From JAAYED01 sp040772225 (GTDB taxonomy: Bacteria; Chloroflexota; Anaerolineae; UBA1429), in contig JAXGYO010000002.1 in NCBI GenBank assembly GCA_040772225.1, forward strand, positions 1,860,001-1,924,000: DNA of 64,000 nucleotides. The letters run 5' to 3'. A program made the translations under genes and the position numbers. Under the pieces are notes generated by a model. That model saw only the letters and a program-made list of their open reading frames with translations. It had not been told where the DNA came from and made no database searches. This document shows positions 26,273 to 34,228 of this stretch, in pieces (the first letter of the stretch is position 1; each line of letters starts with the position of its first letter).

Positions 26273-26932
26273 ATGGGACTTTTCGTAGTGTTCGAGGGGC
26301 CAGAGGGCAGCGGCAAGACGACGCAGATACGCCTGTTGCGTGAGGCCCTTCAGTTGGCCGGGCGGGATGTTCTGTGCACCCGTGAGCCCGGAGGCACTGC
26401 CATCGGAGAGCAGATTCGCGCGGTGTTGCACGCGGTCGGAAACGCGAGTATGTTGCCTATTACAGAGGCTCTGCTATACTCTGCTGCGAGAGCACAGCAC
26501 GTGGGTGAGGTGATTCGTCCGGCGCTCTCCAGTGGTCGCTTTGTGGTCTCTGACCGGTATGCCTACTCGACGCTGGCGTACCAGGGTGAGGGGCATGGCC
26601 TGGACCGGGCGATGCTTGAGCAGATGACGCTGTGGGCCACGGGCGGGTTGGTGCCAGATCTGGTTGTCTATCTGGATCTGGACGTGACCGAGGGTCTGCG
26701 CCGCAAGCAACTCGCCTTTGACGAGGGCGGCGAGTGGAACCGAATGGATCAGCTCGCTGTAGAGTTTCATCGGGCCGTGCGAACAAGCTATCTGCGGATG
26801 GCCCAGGCAGATGCGGCGCGATGGATGGTGATCGACGCCGGACAACCGGCAGATGCCATACATCGCCAGATTCAGCGGCGGATCGACGAGCTATGTGAGC
26901 GTTCTGGCCTCATTGCAGCTCAAGGGGGTTAA
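26273..26932 (+). CDS. tmk: Thymidylate kinase
   Basis: TMK (219 residues) phosphorylates dTMP to dTDP. The P-loop is EGPEGSGKTTQ, the DR(Y/F) motif is SDRYAYSTLAYQG, and TREPGGTAIGEQIR is the typical dTMP-binding region. The LID region (RRKQLAFDEGGEWNRMD) lacks the dense arginines of the E. coli type, so the P-loop arginine class is likely different. It is 3 bases from the c-di-AMP receptor gene, as tmk-yaaQ in Firmicutes. Confidence 0.96.
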   Translation: MGLFVVFEGPEGSGKTTQIRLLREALQLAGRDVLCTREPGGTAIGEQIRAVLHAVGNASMLPITEALLYSAARAQHVGEVIRPALSSGRFVVSDRYAYSTLAYQGEGHGLDRAMLEQMTLWATGGLVPDLVVYLDLDVTEGLRRKQLAFDEGGEWNRMDQLAVEFHRAVRTSYLRMAQADAARWMVIDAGQPADAIHRQIQRRIDELCERSGLIAAQGG

Positions 26933-26935
26933 CCT

Positions 26936-27271
26936 ATGACTACCAAACTTGTTGTGAGCATTGTCCACAGCGATGACGCGGATCCGCTCATCTCTGCACT
27001 GCGAGACGCTGGCTTTTCGTCCACCAAGATCAGCACGACGGGCGGCTTTTTGCGTGAAGGCAACGCGTCCATTCTGATCGGCACGGATGAGGAAAAGGTG
27101 CCCGCCGTGCTCGAAATCATCAAGCGCAACTGCCACACCCGCACGCAGTATGTCAATCCCCTGCCGCCAGTGATGGAGCCGGGTGAGTTGTACATGCCCA
27201 ATCCGGTCGAGGTTCAGGTGGGCGGGGCAGTCATTTTCGTGCTTGATGTCGAAAAGCTAGTCCGGTACTAA
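26936..27271 (+). CDS. Cyclic di-AMP receptor (DarA/PstA, YaaQ family)
   Basis: This 111-residue PII-like protein has the family features KLVVSIVHSDDADPLISALR and the signature STTGGFLREGNASILIG. Members bind c-di-AMP as trimers and are thought to act as signal transducers with unknown partners. AAGGGGG precedes ATG 26936. Its pairing with tmk suggests co-regulation of nucleotide metabolism and signalling. It implies that the organism makes c-di-AMP; no cyclase gene is in the window. Confidence 0.93.
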   Translation: MTTKLVVSIVHSDDADPLISALRDAGFSSTKISTTGGFLREGNASILIGTDEEKVPAVLEIIKRNCHTRTQYVNPLPPVMEPGELYMPNPVEVQVGGAVIFVLDVEKLVRY

Positions 27272-27330
27272 CGAGTACATGCGCGGGCGCCCCTAGTCCG
27301 GGTGCCTGGTGAGTCAACGGCTCGCTTCTC

Positions 27331-27359
27331 ACGCAGCGCCTGCACGCCGGGCGCTGCGT
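27331..27359 (+). terminator. Hairpin between the c-di-AMP receptor gene and gmk
   Basis: ACGCAGCGCC and GGCGCTGCGT form a perfect 10-bp stem with a 9-base loop, then CTGGCTTTT. The T-run is short and late, so it could be a weak terminator or an mRNA stem between the two genes. Confidence 0.45.
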
Positions 27360-27404
27360 CTGGCTTTTCGGGCCGAGACGCATCACAAGGAGTAGTGCTA
27401 TCCC

Positions 27405-28037
27405 GTGTCATCTCAGGATACCAATCCGCTGGCTCCCTATCTCGCACCGGCGCCTGTTCTTATGGTGATCACCGGCCCATCGGGCGCGGGCAAAGATGCC
27501 GTCATCGCTGAGATGAGGCGCCAGGGGGGCTCTCTCCATTTTGTCGTGACAGCCACCAACCGTGAGATCCGCCCTGGCGAACGTGACGGCGTGGACTATA
27601 TCTTTGTGACGACCGAGGAATTCCAGCGGATGATCGATACCGATGAGTTGTTCGAGTACGCCGTGGTCTATAACCAGTACAAGGGTGTGCAAAAGGCTCA
27701 AGTGCTGGCGGCGCTTGCGGCGGGCAAGGACACCGTGATGCGCCTGGATGTGCAGGGCGCCCAGGTGATCAAGGGGCGGATCCCCGGCGCTGTCACCGTC
27801 TTTCTGGCGCCGAGCTCTACACGGGCACTCAAGGCGCGGCTGGAAAGCCGGGGCGTCGACAAGCCGGAGCAGATCGCGCAGCGACTTGCGACGGCAGAGG
27901 CAGAGATTGCCCTTGCGGAATCCTTTGACTATGTCGTGATCAACCACGACGGGCGCCTGTGTGAGGCCGCGCGACAGATTCTGGCTATTATGGACGCGGA
28001 AAAGCGGCGTACGGCCCGCCGGCCGCTGGAGTTATAG
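27405..28037 (+). CDS. gmk: Guanylate kinase
   Basis: GMK (210 residues) makes GDP from GMP. The P-loop is GPSGAGKD; the GMP-binding stretch reads TATNREIRPGERDGVDYIFV, slightly unlike the usual S-x-TTR-x2-R form; GVQKAQV and MRLDVQGAQVIK follow. The start is GTG 27405; AAGGAG lies 12 bases upstream, rather far. ATG 27462 would give a shorter form starting just before the P-loop. The rhomboid gene follows after 4 bases. Confidence 0.92.
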   Translation: MSSQDTNPLAPYLAPAPVLMVITGPSGAGKDAVIAEMRRQGGSLHFVVTATNREIRPGERDGVDYIFVTTEEFQRMIDTDELFEYAVVYNQYKGVQKAQVLAALAAGKDTVMRLDVQGAQVIKGRIPGAVTVFLAPSSTRALKARLESRGVDKPEQIAQRLATAEAEIALAESFDYVVINHDGRLCEAARQILAIMDAEKRRTARRPLEL

Positions 28038-28041
28038 GCGG

Positions 28042-28836
28042 ATGTCGCTAACACCGGATCGGCCGGAGGTAGAGTCGCCGTCTGCGCCTCTCGCGGCGCC
28101 ACCGTTCCGCACAAGCCTGCCGGTGCCGGTGCACGCGCCGCTCTGGACCTATGTGCTGCTGGCCCTGAATACACTGGTCTGGTTGGCGATGACCGCCCTC
28201 GGCGGATCAGAGGATATCCGGATTCTCGTGCTCTTTGGCGCCAAGTACCAGCCGTTGATCGTTGCCGGCGAGTACTGGCGTCTGTTGACCGCCAACTTTT
28301 TGCATATCGGCATCCTGCATCTGTTGATGAACTCGTACGCGTTGTACCTGTTTGGTCTACAGGTCGAGCGGCGTTTTGGCCGGCTGCGCTTTGTGGTGCT
28401 CTACCTGCTATCAGGCCTGGGCGGGACCATACTGAGTTATATCGGCAGCAGTGCCCTCTCTGCGGGCGCCTCGGCGGCAGTTTTTGGCTTGATCGGGGCC
28501 GCCACGGTCTATTACGCCATCTATCGCGAGGCTTTTGGATCCCAGGGGCGCCGGCAGCTGAGCAGCCTTCTGCTGGTGATGGGCTACAATCTGCTCTGGG
28601 GCCTCATGAATTCGCAGATCGACAACCTGGGGCATCTGGGCGGACTGCTGGTGGGACTGGCGATGGGGTGGGCATACTGTCCCCGGTACAACCTGGCGCA
28701 GGGGCCCTCAGGCGAGTTGCAATTGCAGGATCGCCTTCCCCTCGGCCGCGCCGTTGCGGTGACGGTTGCGATGGCTTTTCTGCTGGTGGCCTTGAGTGGG
28801 CTCGGCACCTGGATTCACACACGGGAGATGCTCTGA
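28042..28836 (+). CDS. Rhomboid family intramembrane serine protease
   Basis: The start is ATG 28042, 4 bases after the gmk stop. The 264-residue protein has a proline-rich cytoplasmic N-terminus and about six or seven transmembrane segments. The catalytic dyad is visible: the serine in GASAAVFG and the histidine in NLGHLGGLLVG. The HIGILHLLMNSYALYLFG loop is the family H-x2-x3-N region. Rhomboids cut transmembrane substrates in the membrane; the substrate is unknown. Confidence 0.92.
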   Translation: MSLTPDRPEVESPSAPLAAPPFRTSLPVPVHAPLWTYVLLALNTLVWLAMTALGGSEDIRILVLFGAKYQPLIVAGEYWRLLTANFLHIGILHLLMNSYALYLFGLQVERRFGRLRFVVLYLLSGLGGTILSYIGSSALSAGASAAVFGLIGAATVYYAIYREAFGSQGRRQLSSLLLVMGYNLLWGLMNSQIDNLGHLGGLLVGLAMGWAYCPRYNLAQGPSGELQLQDRLPLGRAVAVTVAMAFLLVALSGLGTWIHTREML

Positions 28837-28871
28837 CAGACCGGGCCCTGTTTCGTGATGGAGGTGTGGCG

Positions 28872-29750
28872 ATGGCAATACGCAAACCTCGTGTAGCGGG
28901 CAGCTTTTATCCGGGGACAGCGCGCGAGATTCGTGACACCGTGCAGGGCTGGCTGGAGCAGGTACCGGTAGAGGTCTCAGGCACGGTCTATGGCGGTATT
29001 GTGCCGCACGCCGGGTGGGTCTACTCCGGGCAGACGGCGCTGCGGGTGTTCAAGGCCCTTGCGCTTCAGGAGCGGCTGCAGGGCGAGCAGCCGGACACGG
29101 TGCTGTTCTTTGGTGCGGTGCATACCCCGGGCGTACCCGGGCCTTCACTCTACGGGAGTGGCATGTGGCGCACGCCGCTGGGAGACGTCGCCATAGATGG
29201 CGATCTCGCCCGGGAGTTGCTGGCAGCGGACGCACGCTTTGTCGATCGTCCGTCGGCCCACGCTGACGAGCATTCGATCGAGGTTCAGGTCCCCTTCGTC
29301 CAGGTGCTCTTTCCTCAGGCCAGAATTCTTCCTGTGGCGATGCCCCCGCACAGCGACGCGCAAGCGTTGGGGGCCGTCACCGCCGCGGTTATCCAGAGCT
29401 CTGGCAAGCGGGTAGCGGTGATCGGCAGCACCGATCTGACGCACTATGGCCCGCGCTATGGTATCGCACCGGCGGGCACTGGCGAGGCCGGGCTGGCCTG
29501 GGCCCACGAGAATGACCGTCGCATGCTCGATCTCATCGTGGGCCTGCAGACTGAGCGGGTCCTCCCGGAGGCGCGCGCACACTATAACGCGTGCGGGCCG
29601 GGCGCGGTTGTGGCCGCTATGGCGGCTGCGCAGGCGCTGGGCGCCACGCGCGGCGAACTGTTGCATTACACGACCAGCTACGAGGTGATGCCCTACGGTC
29701 GCCCCACCGATCTGGTGGGCTATGGGGCCGTGGCTTTGGTGGGGGACTAG
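28872..29750 (+). CDS. amrB: Memo-like protein (AmmeMemoRadiSam system protein B)
   Basis: The start is ATG 28872, with GGAGGTG upstream; the ORF is open earlier only because it overlaps the rhomboid gene. The 292-residue protein starts RKPRVAGSFYPG and has VPHAGWVYSG, FGAVHT, HADEHSIEVQVPF and STDLTHYG, the metal/active-site-like histidines of the Memo family, related to extradiol dioxygenases. AMMECR1 and the radical-SAM partner of the three-part system are not next to it. The role is unknown. It ends 5 bases before priA. Confidence 0.88.
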   Translation: MAIRKPRVAGSFYPGTAREIRDTVQGWLEQVPVEVSGTVYGGIVPHAGWVYSGQTALRVFKALALQERLQGEQPDTVLFFGAVHTPGVPGPSLYGSGMWRTPLGDVAIDGDLARELLAADARFVDRPSAHADEHSIEVQVPFVQVLFPQARILPVAMPPHSDAQALGAVTAAVIQSSGKRVAVIGSTDLTHYGPRYGIAPAGTGEAGLAWAHENDRRMLDLIVGLQTERVLPEARAHYNACGPGAVVAAMAAAQALGATRGELLHYTTSYEVMPYGRPTDLVGYGAVALVGD

Positions 29751-29755
29751 ACCAG

Positions 29756-32371
29756 GTGGGTTCGTTGGAGCAGGACGACCTGGCACAGCCTGATCGGTAT
29801 GCTATCGTAGCCGTGAATGCTGGCGCGGTCCGCCCCAGGCATGCGCGCGAGTTGCCAGTCGACGACGACGAGCAAGAGGAGCGCCCTCTGGAGGCGTTCC
29901 ACTACCGGATTCCAGAGAACCTCGCAGGGCTGCAGCCGGGCCACCTTGTCTGGGTGCCCTTTGGGCCGCAGTATCTCCAGGGTGTGGTCATGGCGCTGGA
30001 TGACCGCTCCCCGGTGGCGGAGACTCGCCTGATCGACCGGCTGGCGGACCCGGAGCCCATCCTCAACCCGACGCAATTGAAGCTCGCCCGCTGGATCAGC
30101 ACCTACTATATGGCGCCCCTTCAGCAGGCCATCTGGGCCATGATCCCCCCGGGAAGCACCGAACAGGCCGAGGCATTCCTCGAAAGCAAAACAGCCCTCA
30201 CCAGCACTGAGATTGAGGGGCTCACACCCGGTCAGCGGGAGATTCTGGCGCTCGTTCGAGAACACGGCCCGATCTCTCTAAGCCAACTTGGCCGCCTGGC
30301 GCGTCCCCGCACCTGGCGGGAGATGCTGCGACAGATCGAGGATCAGGGGCTGGTCGTGCGGCATATGGAGATCACGCCCCCGCGGGTGCGACCTCTAATG
30401 AAGGACTTTGTCCGCGTATGCACGGTGCCCCCGGACGAGTCGCTCTCCTCCCGGGCAGAGACCAGGCGCAGGCGCAGCGCTGTGATAGAGACGCTACGGA
30501 ACTGGGCTCTGGAACGGCCCGACACCCGGGGCTGGATGCTCTGGGATACGCTGGCGCGCGAGTCCGGGGGAACCAGGGGCGATCTGAACTGGCTGCTCGA
30601 GAGGGAGATCATCGCGTGTGTAAAGCGCCAGGTGTGGCGCGATCCCTTGGAGGGTAAGGCTTTCGTCCCTGTCACGCCTCCCCATCTCACACCCGATCAG
30701 GAGACGATCTGGGACACGATCTCGGCCGACCTGGGCGCGGGTGGCGCGACGGCCTACCTCCTGCAGGGGGTCACAGGAAGCGGCAAGACAGAGCTGTATC
30801 TGCGCGCCGTGCAGCAGGTGCTGGCGCGGGGCAAGAGCGCGATCGTCCTGGTGCCTGAGATCGCCCTGACGCCTCAGACGATCCGGCGCTTTGGTGCACG
30901 TTTCCCCGACACGATCGCGGTGATGCACAGCGGCCTGACGCCGGGAGAACGTTACGATCAGTGGCGGCGCATGCGTGCCGGAGAGCTGCGGCTGGTGGTG
31001 GGGGCTCGCTCAGCGATTTTCAGCCCCCTGCGGGATCTCGGCCTGATTGTGCTCGACGAAGAGCATGAGTGGACCTACAAGCAAGACCGCTCCCCGATGT
31101 ATCACGCCCGCGACGTGGCACTCCAACTGAGGCAACTTGTTGGCGCTACAGTCATCCTCGGCAGTGCAACCCCCTCGCTTGAATCGGCCTATGCCGCTGA
31201 GCGGGGCGAACTGGTAAAGCTGTCGCTGCCGAAACGGATCATGGGCCATCGCCGGGCGGTGAAAGAGCAGGGCTCACGCCTGACCCATCCGGTAGCAAAA
31301 TACCGGCCGCTCTCCAGTGAGGATGCGGACGCGCTCTATACCGACCTGCCCCCTGTTCACGTCGTAGACCTGCGCGATGAGCTGCGCGCGGGAAATACCA
31401 GCATTTTCAGCCGGGCGCTGCAAGAGGCGCTGGATCGGACGCTCGCCGCGGGTGAACAGGCAATCCTGTTTGTGAACCGGCGCGGCTCTGCCTCTTTTGT
31501 AATGTGTCGCGACTGCGGGCACGTGCTGGCCTGCTCACGGTGCGGTCTGCCGCTCACCTACCACAGCGCTGAAGAGGATCTGCTCTGCCATCGCTGCAAT
31601 GTGCGCGAGCCTGTGCCGGAGATCTGCCCGGTGTGCGGCAGCCGGCGCATTCGCTATTTCGGGCTGGGCACCCAGCGCGTTGAACAGGAGCTCAGTGCCC
31701 GGTATCCGCGCGCGCGCGTGGTGCGCTGGGACTATGACGCGACGCGCCAGCGGGGAGCTCATGAGCAGCTGCTGGATCGTTTTGTGCGCGGCGAGGCCGA
31801 TGTGATGGTTGGCACGCAGATGGTGGCCAAAGGGCTGGACCTGCCGCGCGTGACCCTGGTGGGAGTCATCTCGGCGGACACGCTGCTTAACCTGCCCGAT
31901 CTGCGTGCGTCCGAGCGCACCTTCCAGTTGCTGACGCAGGTCGCCGGACGCGCCGGCCGGAGCATGCTCGGCGGCCAGGTGATCATCCAGACCTATGCGC
32001 CGGAGCATCCGGCCATCGTGGCTGCCAGCGCCCATGACTATGAGCAATTCTACAGCCACGAGATCGCCTTTCGGCGCGAGCACTGGTATCCGCCCCTCAG
32101 CCGCATGATCCGGCTGTTGTACACGGATGCCGATGCGCGGCGCGCCGAATCGGCCGCCGAGGAGCTGCACACGCTTCTTTCCGAGCGCATCGCCCGGCTT
32201 GGACTGCCCGAGGTCGATCTGATCGGTCCGGCGCCAGCGTTTTACGAGCGGCTGCGCGGTGAATGGCGCTGGCAGATCCTGGTGCGCGGCACGGCGCCCG
32301 CCGAGGCGCTGCGCGACGTCCTGCTGCCGCCGGGGTGGCGTGTAGAGGTGGACCCCGAGTCGCTCCTGTAG
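29756..32371 (+). CDS. priA: Primosomal helicase PriA (replication restart)
   Basis: This superfamily 2 3'-5' helicase of 871 residues restarts stalled forks. Two starts are plausible: GTG 29756 with GGGGGA at 29741-29746, or TTG 29765 with AGGTGGG just before it. The N-terminal DNA-binding part (FHYRIPENLAGLQPGHLVWV) precedes Walker A GVTGSGKTELY and the DEEH box (LDEEHEWTYKQ). A zinc-binding region with eight cysteines (CRDCGHVLACSRC to CPVCG) and the later helicase motifs (GTQMVAKGLDLPRVTLVG, QVAGRAGR) follow. It ends a run of genes linked by very short gaps. Confidence 0.95.
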   Translation: MGSLEQDDLAQPDRYAIVAVNAGAVRPRHARELPVDDDEQEERPLEAFHYRIPENLAGLQPGHLVWVPFGPQYLQGVVMALDDRSPVAETRLIDRLADPEPILNPTQLKLARWISTYYMAPLQQAIWAMIPPGSTEQAEAFLESKTALTSTEIEGLTPGQREILALVREHGPISLSQLGRLARPRTWREMLRQIEDQGLVVRHMEITPPRVRPLMKDFVRVCTVPPDESLSSRAETRRRRSAVIETLRNWALERPDTRGWMLWDTLARESGGTRGDLNWLLEREIIACVKRQVWRDPLEGKAFVPVTPPHLTPDQETIWDTISADLGAGGATAYLLQGVTGSGKTELYLRAVQQVLARGKSAIVLVPEIALTPQTIRRFGARFPDTIAVMHSGLTPGERYDQWRRMRAGELRLVVGARSAIFSPLRDLGLIVLDEEHEWTYKQDRSPMYHARDVALQLRQLVGATVILGSATPSLESAYAAERGELVKLSLPKRIMGHRRAVKEQGSRLTHPVAKYRPLSSEDADALYTDLPPVHVVDLRDELRAGNTSIFSRALQEALDRTLAAGEQAILFVNRRGSASFVMCRDCGHVLACSRCGLPLTYHSAEEDLLCHRCNVREPVPEICPVCGSRRIRYFGLGTQRVEQELSARYPRARVVRWDYDATRQRGAHEQLLDRFVRGEADVMVGTQMVAKGLDLPRVTLVGVISADTLLNLPDLRASERTFQLLTQVAGRAGRSMLGGQVIIQTYAPEHPAIVAASAHDYEQFYSHEIAFRREHWYPPLSRMIRLLYTDADARRAESAAEELHTLLSERIARLGLPEVDLIGPAPAFYERLRGEWRWQILVRGTAPAEALRDVLLPPGWRVEVDPESLL

Positions 32372-32374
32372 AAG

Positions 32375-32409
32375 AGGCAGACTCCCGAGCTCGCCCCGGG
32401 AGCCTGCCT
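32375..32409. terminator. Hairpin between convergent priA and araB
   Basis: AGGCAG-A-CTCCCG pairs with CGGGAG-C-CTGCCT: a 12-bp stem with one central mismatch, 4 bases after the priA stop. There is no strong T-run, so termination efficiency is uncertain. Confidence 0.5.
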
Positions 32410-32437
32410 GGTAGACTCTTTCTGTTCGTCAGCGCCG

Positions 32438-34111
32438 TCAGGCGGTGAGCACCTCGGCGCGCAGCGCCTTGAGGCGCTTCATGACATCATTCTCGCCCCG
32501 CCCGAAATAGTCGTGCAGGATGACGTACTCGCGATAGAGGCGATCATAGATCGCGTGGTTCTCGGCGATCGGGCGGTAGGTCTCATCCTTGAGGTGAGCC
32601 ATGTGGGCTGCCGCTTGCTCGATGGTGTCATAGCCGCCCGCGGACGATCCCGCGGCTACCGCGCCGTGCATGGCTGAGCCGACGGCACCCGCCTGTGTGG
32701 TGGCCACCACCTTGATCTCCTGCCCCATCACGTCGGCATAGATCTGCATGAACAGCCGGTTGCGCTCTGGCAGGCCGCCCGCGGCCACCAGGTCGTCCAC
32801 TGGCACGCCGTTCTCCCGGAACGATTCGATAATCACCCGCGTGCCGTAGGCGGTCGCCTCGATCAGCGCGCGATAGATCTCCTCAGGCCGGGTGGCAAGG
32901 GTCGCGCCGAGCAGCATCCCCGTCAGGTCCACATCCACGAGGACCGAACGGTTGCCGTTCCACCAGTCCAGGGCCAGCAGCCCCGATTCGCCCACTTTGA
33001 GGGCGGTGGCTTTCTCCTCGAGCAACTGGTGTATGTTGAGGCCGCGGCGTTCGGCTTCCGCTTCATAGGCGGCTGGGACGCAGTGCTCCACGAACCAGGC
33101 AAAATGATCGCCGACGGCCGATTGGCCGGCCTCAAAGCCAGCGAGGTTCGGCAGAATCCCGTCCTCTACCACGCCGCACATGCCCGGCACGATCTCGGGT
33201 TTCTCGCCCACCACCATGTGGCAGGTAGAGGTCCCCATGATCATCACCATGCGGCCGGTGCCGATGACCGTTGCAGCGGGCACAGACACGTGCGCATCCA
33301 CGTTCGCGACGGCGACGGCAGTGCCAGCGCGCAGGCCCGTAGCGGCGGCCATCTCCTCCGTCAGGCCGCCTGCCCGTGCGCCCAGCGGCAGGATCTCTTC
33401 CTTCATCTTTTCCTTAACGATGTTACGCATGCGCGGGTGCAGCGCCGCAAAGAAATCGGGGCTCGGGAAGCCATCCTCCTTGCTCCAGATCGCCTTGTAT
33501 CCGGCTGTGCAGCTGTTGCGTGTCTCGACCCCTGTAAGCTGCCAGACGATCCAGTCGGCCGCCTCGATCAACCGGTCGGCTGCCTCATAGATCTCTGGCG
33601 CCTCGTTCAGAATCTGCAGCGACTTGGGAAAGAACCACTCGGACGAAATCTTGCCGCCGTATCGGGAGAGCCAGGGCTCGCCCCGCTCGGCCGCCACCTG
33701 GTTGAGGTAGTTGGCCTCCGGCTGGGCGGCGTGATGTTTCCATAGCTTGACCCAGGCGTGCGGGTTGTCACGATACTGGGCCAGCGCGCAGAGCGGTGTG
33801 CCATCGGCAGTGGTCGGGAGCATGGTGCAGGCGGTAAAGTCGATGCCGATGCCGATGACGTCATCGGGTGAGATACCGCTCTCGGCGAGAACTCGTGGCA
33901 CGGTCTCCTTGACGGCCGCCACATAGTCCAGCGGGTTCTGTAGCGCCCAGTCCGGCTCGAGGCGGATGTTGGTCCCGGGCAGGACCTCATCGATGACGCC
34001 GTCGGCGTACTCGCTCACGGCTGAAGCAAGTTCGGCGCCATCGGAGAGCCTCACGAGCACGGCACGGGCGGACTCGGTGCCAAAGTCGATGCCGATGGTG
34101 TACTTGGTCAC
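32438..34111 (-). CDS. araB: Ribulokinase
   Basis: This FGGY-family kinase of 557 residues phosphorylates L-ribulose to L-ribulose 5-phosphate. It begins with the phosphate loop TIGIDFGTESARAVLV and has GIGIDFTACTMLP, SKEDGFPS, the MIMGTSTCHMVVGE nucleotide region and LVAAGGLPERNRLFMQIYAD. Length matches bacterial AraB. The start is GTG 34111 after GAGGAGG. araA and araD are not adjacent, so the pathway must be completed elsewhere. It has its own promoter upstream. Confidence 0.93.
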   Translation of the reverse strand: MTKYTIGIDFGTESARAVLVRLSDGAELASAVSEYADGVIDEVLPGTNIRLEPDWALQNPLDYVAAVKETVPRVLAESGISPDDVIGIGIDFTACTMLPTTADGTPLCALAQYRDNPHAWVKLWKHHAAQPEANYLNQVAAERGEPWLSRYGGKISSEWFFPKSLQILNEAPEIYEAADRLIEAADWIVWQLTGVETRNSCTAGYKAIWSKEDGFPSPDFFAALHPRMRNIVKEKMKEEILPLGARAGGLTEEMAAATGLRAGTAVAVANVDAHVSVPAATVIGTGRMVMIMGTSTCHMVVGEKPEIVPGMCGVVEDGILPNLAGFEAGQSAVGDHFAWFVEHCVPAAYEAEAERRGLNIHQLLEEKATALKVGESGLLALDWWNGNRSVLVDVDLTGMLLGATLATRPEEIYRALIEATAYGTRVIIESFRENGVPVDDLVAAGGLPERNRLFMQIYADVMGQEIKVVATTQAGAVGSAMHGAVAAGSSAGGYDTIEQAAAHMAHLKDETYRPIAENHAIYDRLYREYVILHDYFGRGENDVMKRLKALRAEVLTA

Positions 34112-34170
34112 GTTGCTGCCTCCTCGATTGGAGAATCAGAGGGTCCGGAGTATGGTGCGATTCTGGCGGC

Positions 34171-34200
34171 ACTATAGCATGGCGCTCGCGGGGGCGTCAA
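34171..34200 (-). promoter_or_regulatory. Promoter for araB
   Basis: On the minus strand TTGACG (34195-34200) and TATAGT (34171-34176, preceded by TGC) have an 18-base spacer. The predicted leader is about 55 bases. Confidence 0.5.
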
Positions 34201-34228
34201 GGCAGGCGCAGGGTCCGCCCCAGGCACA

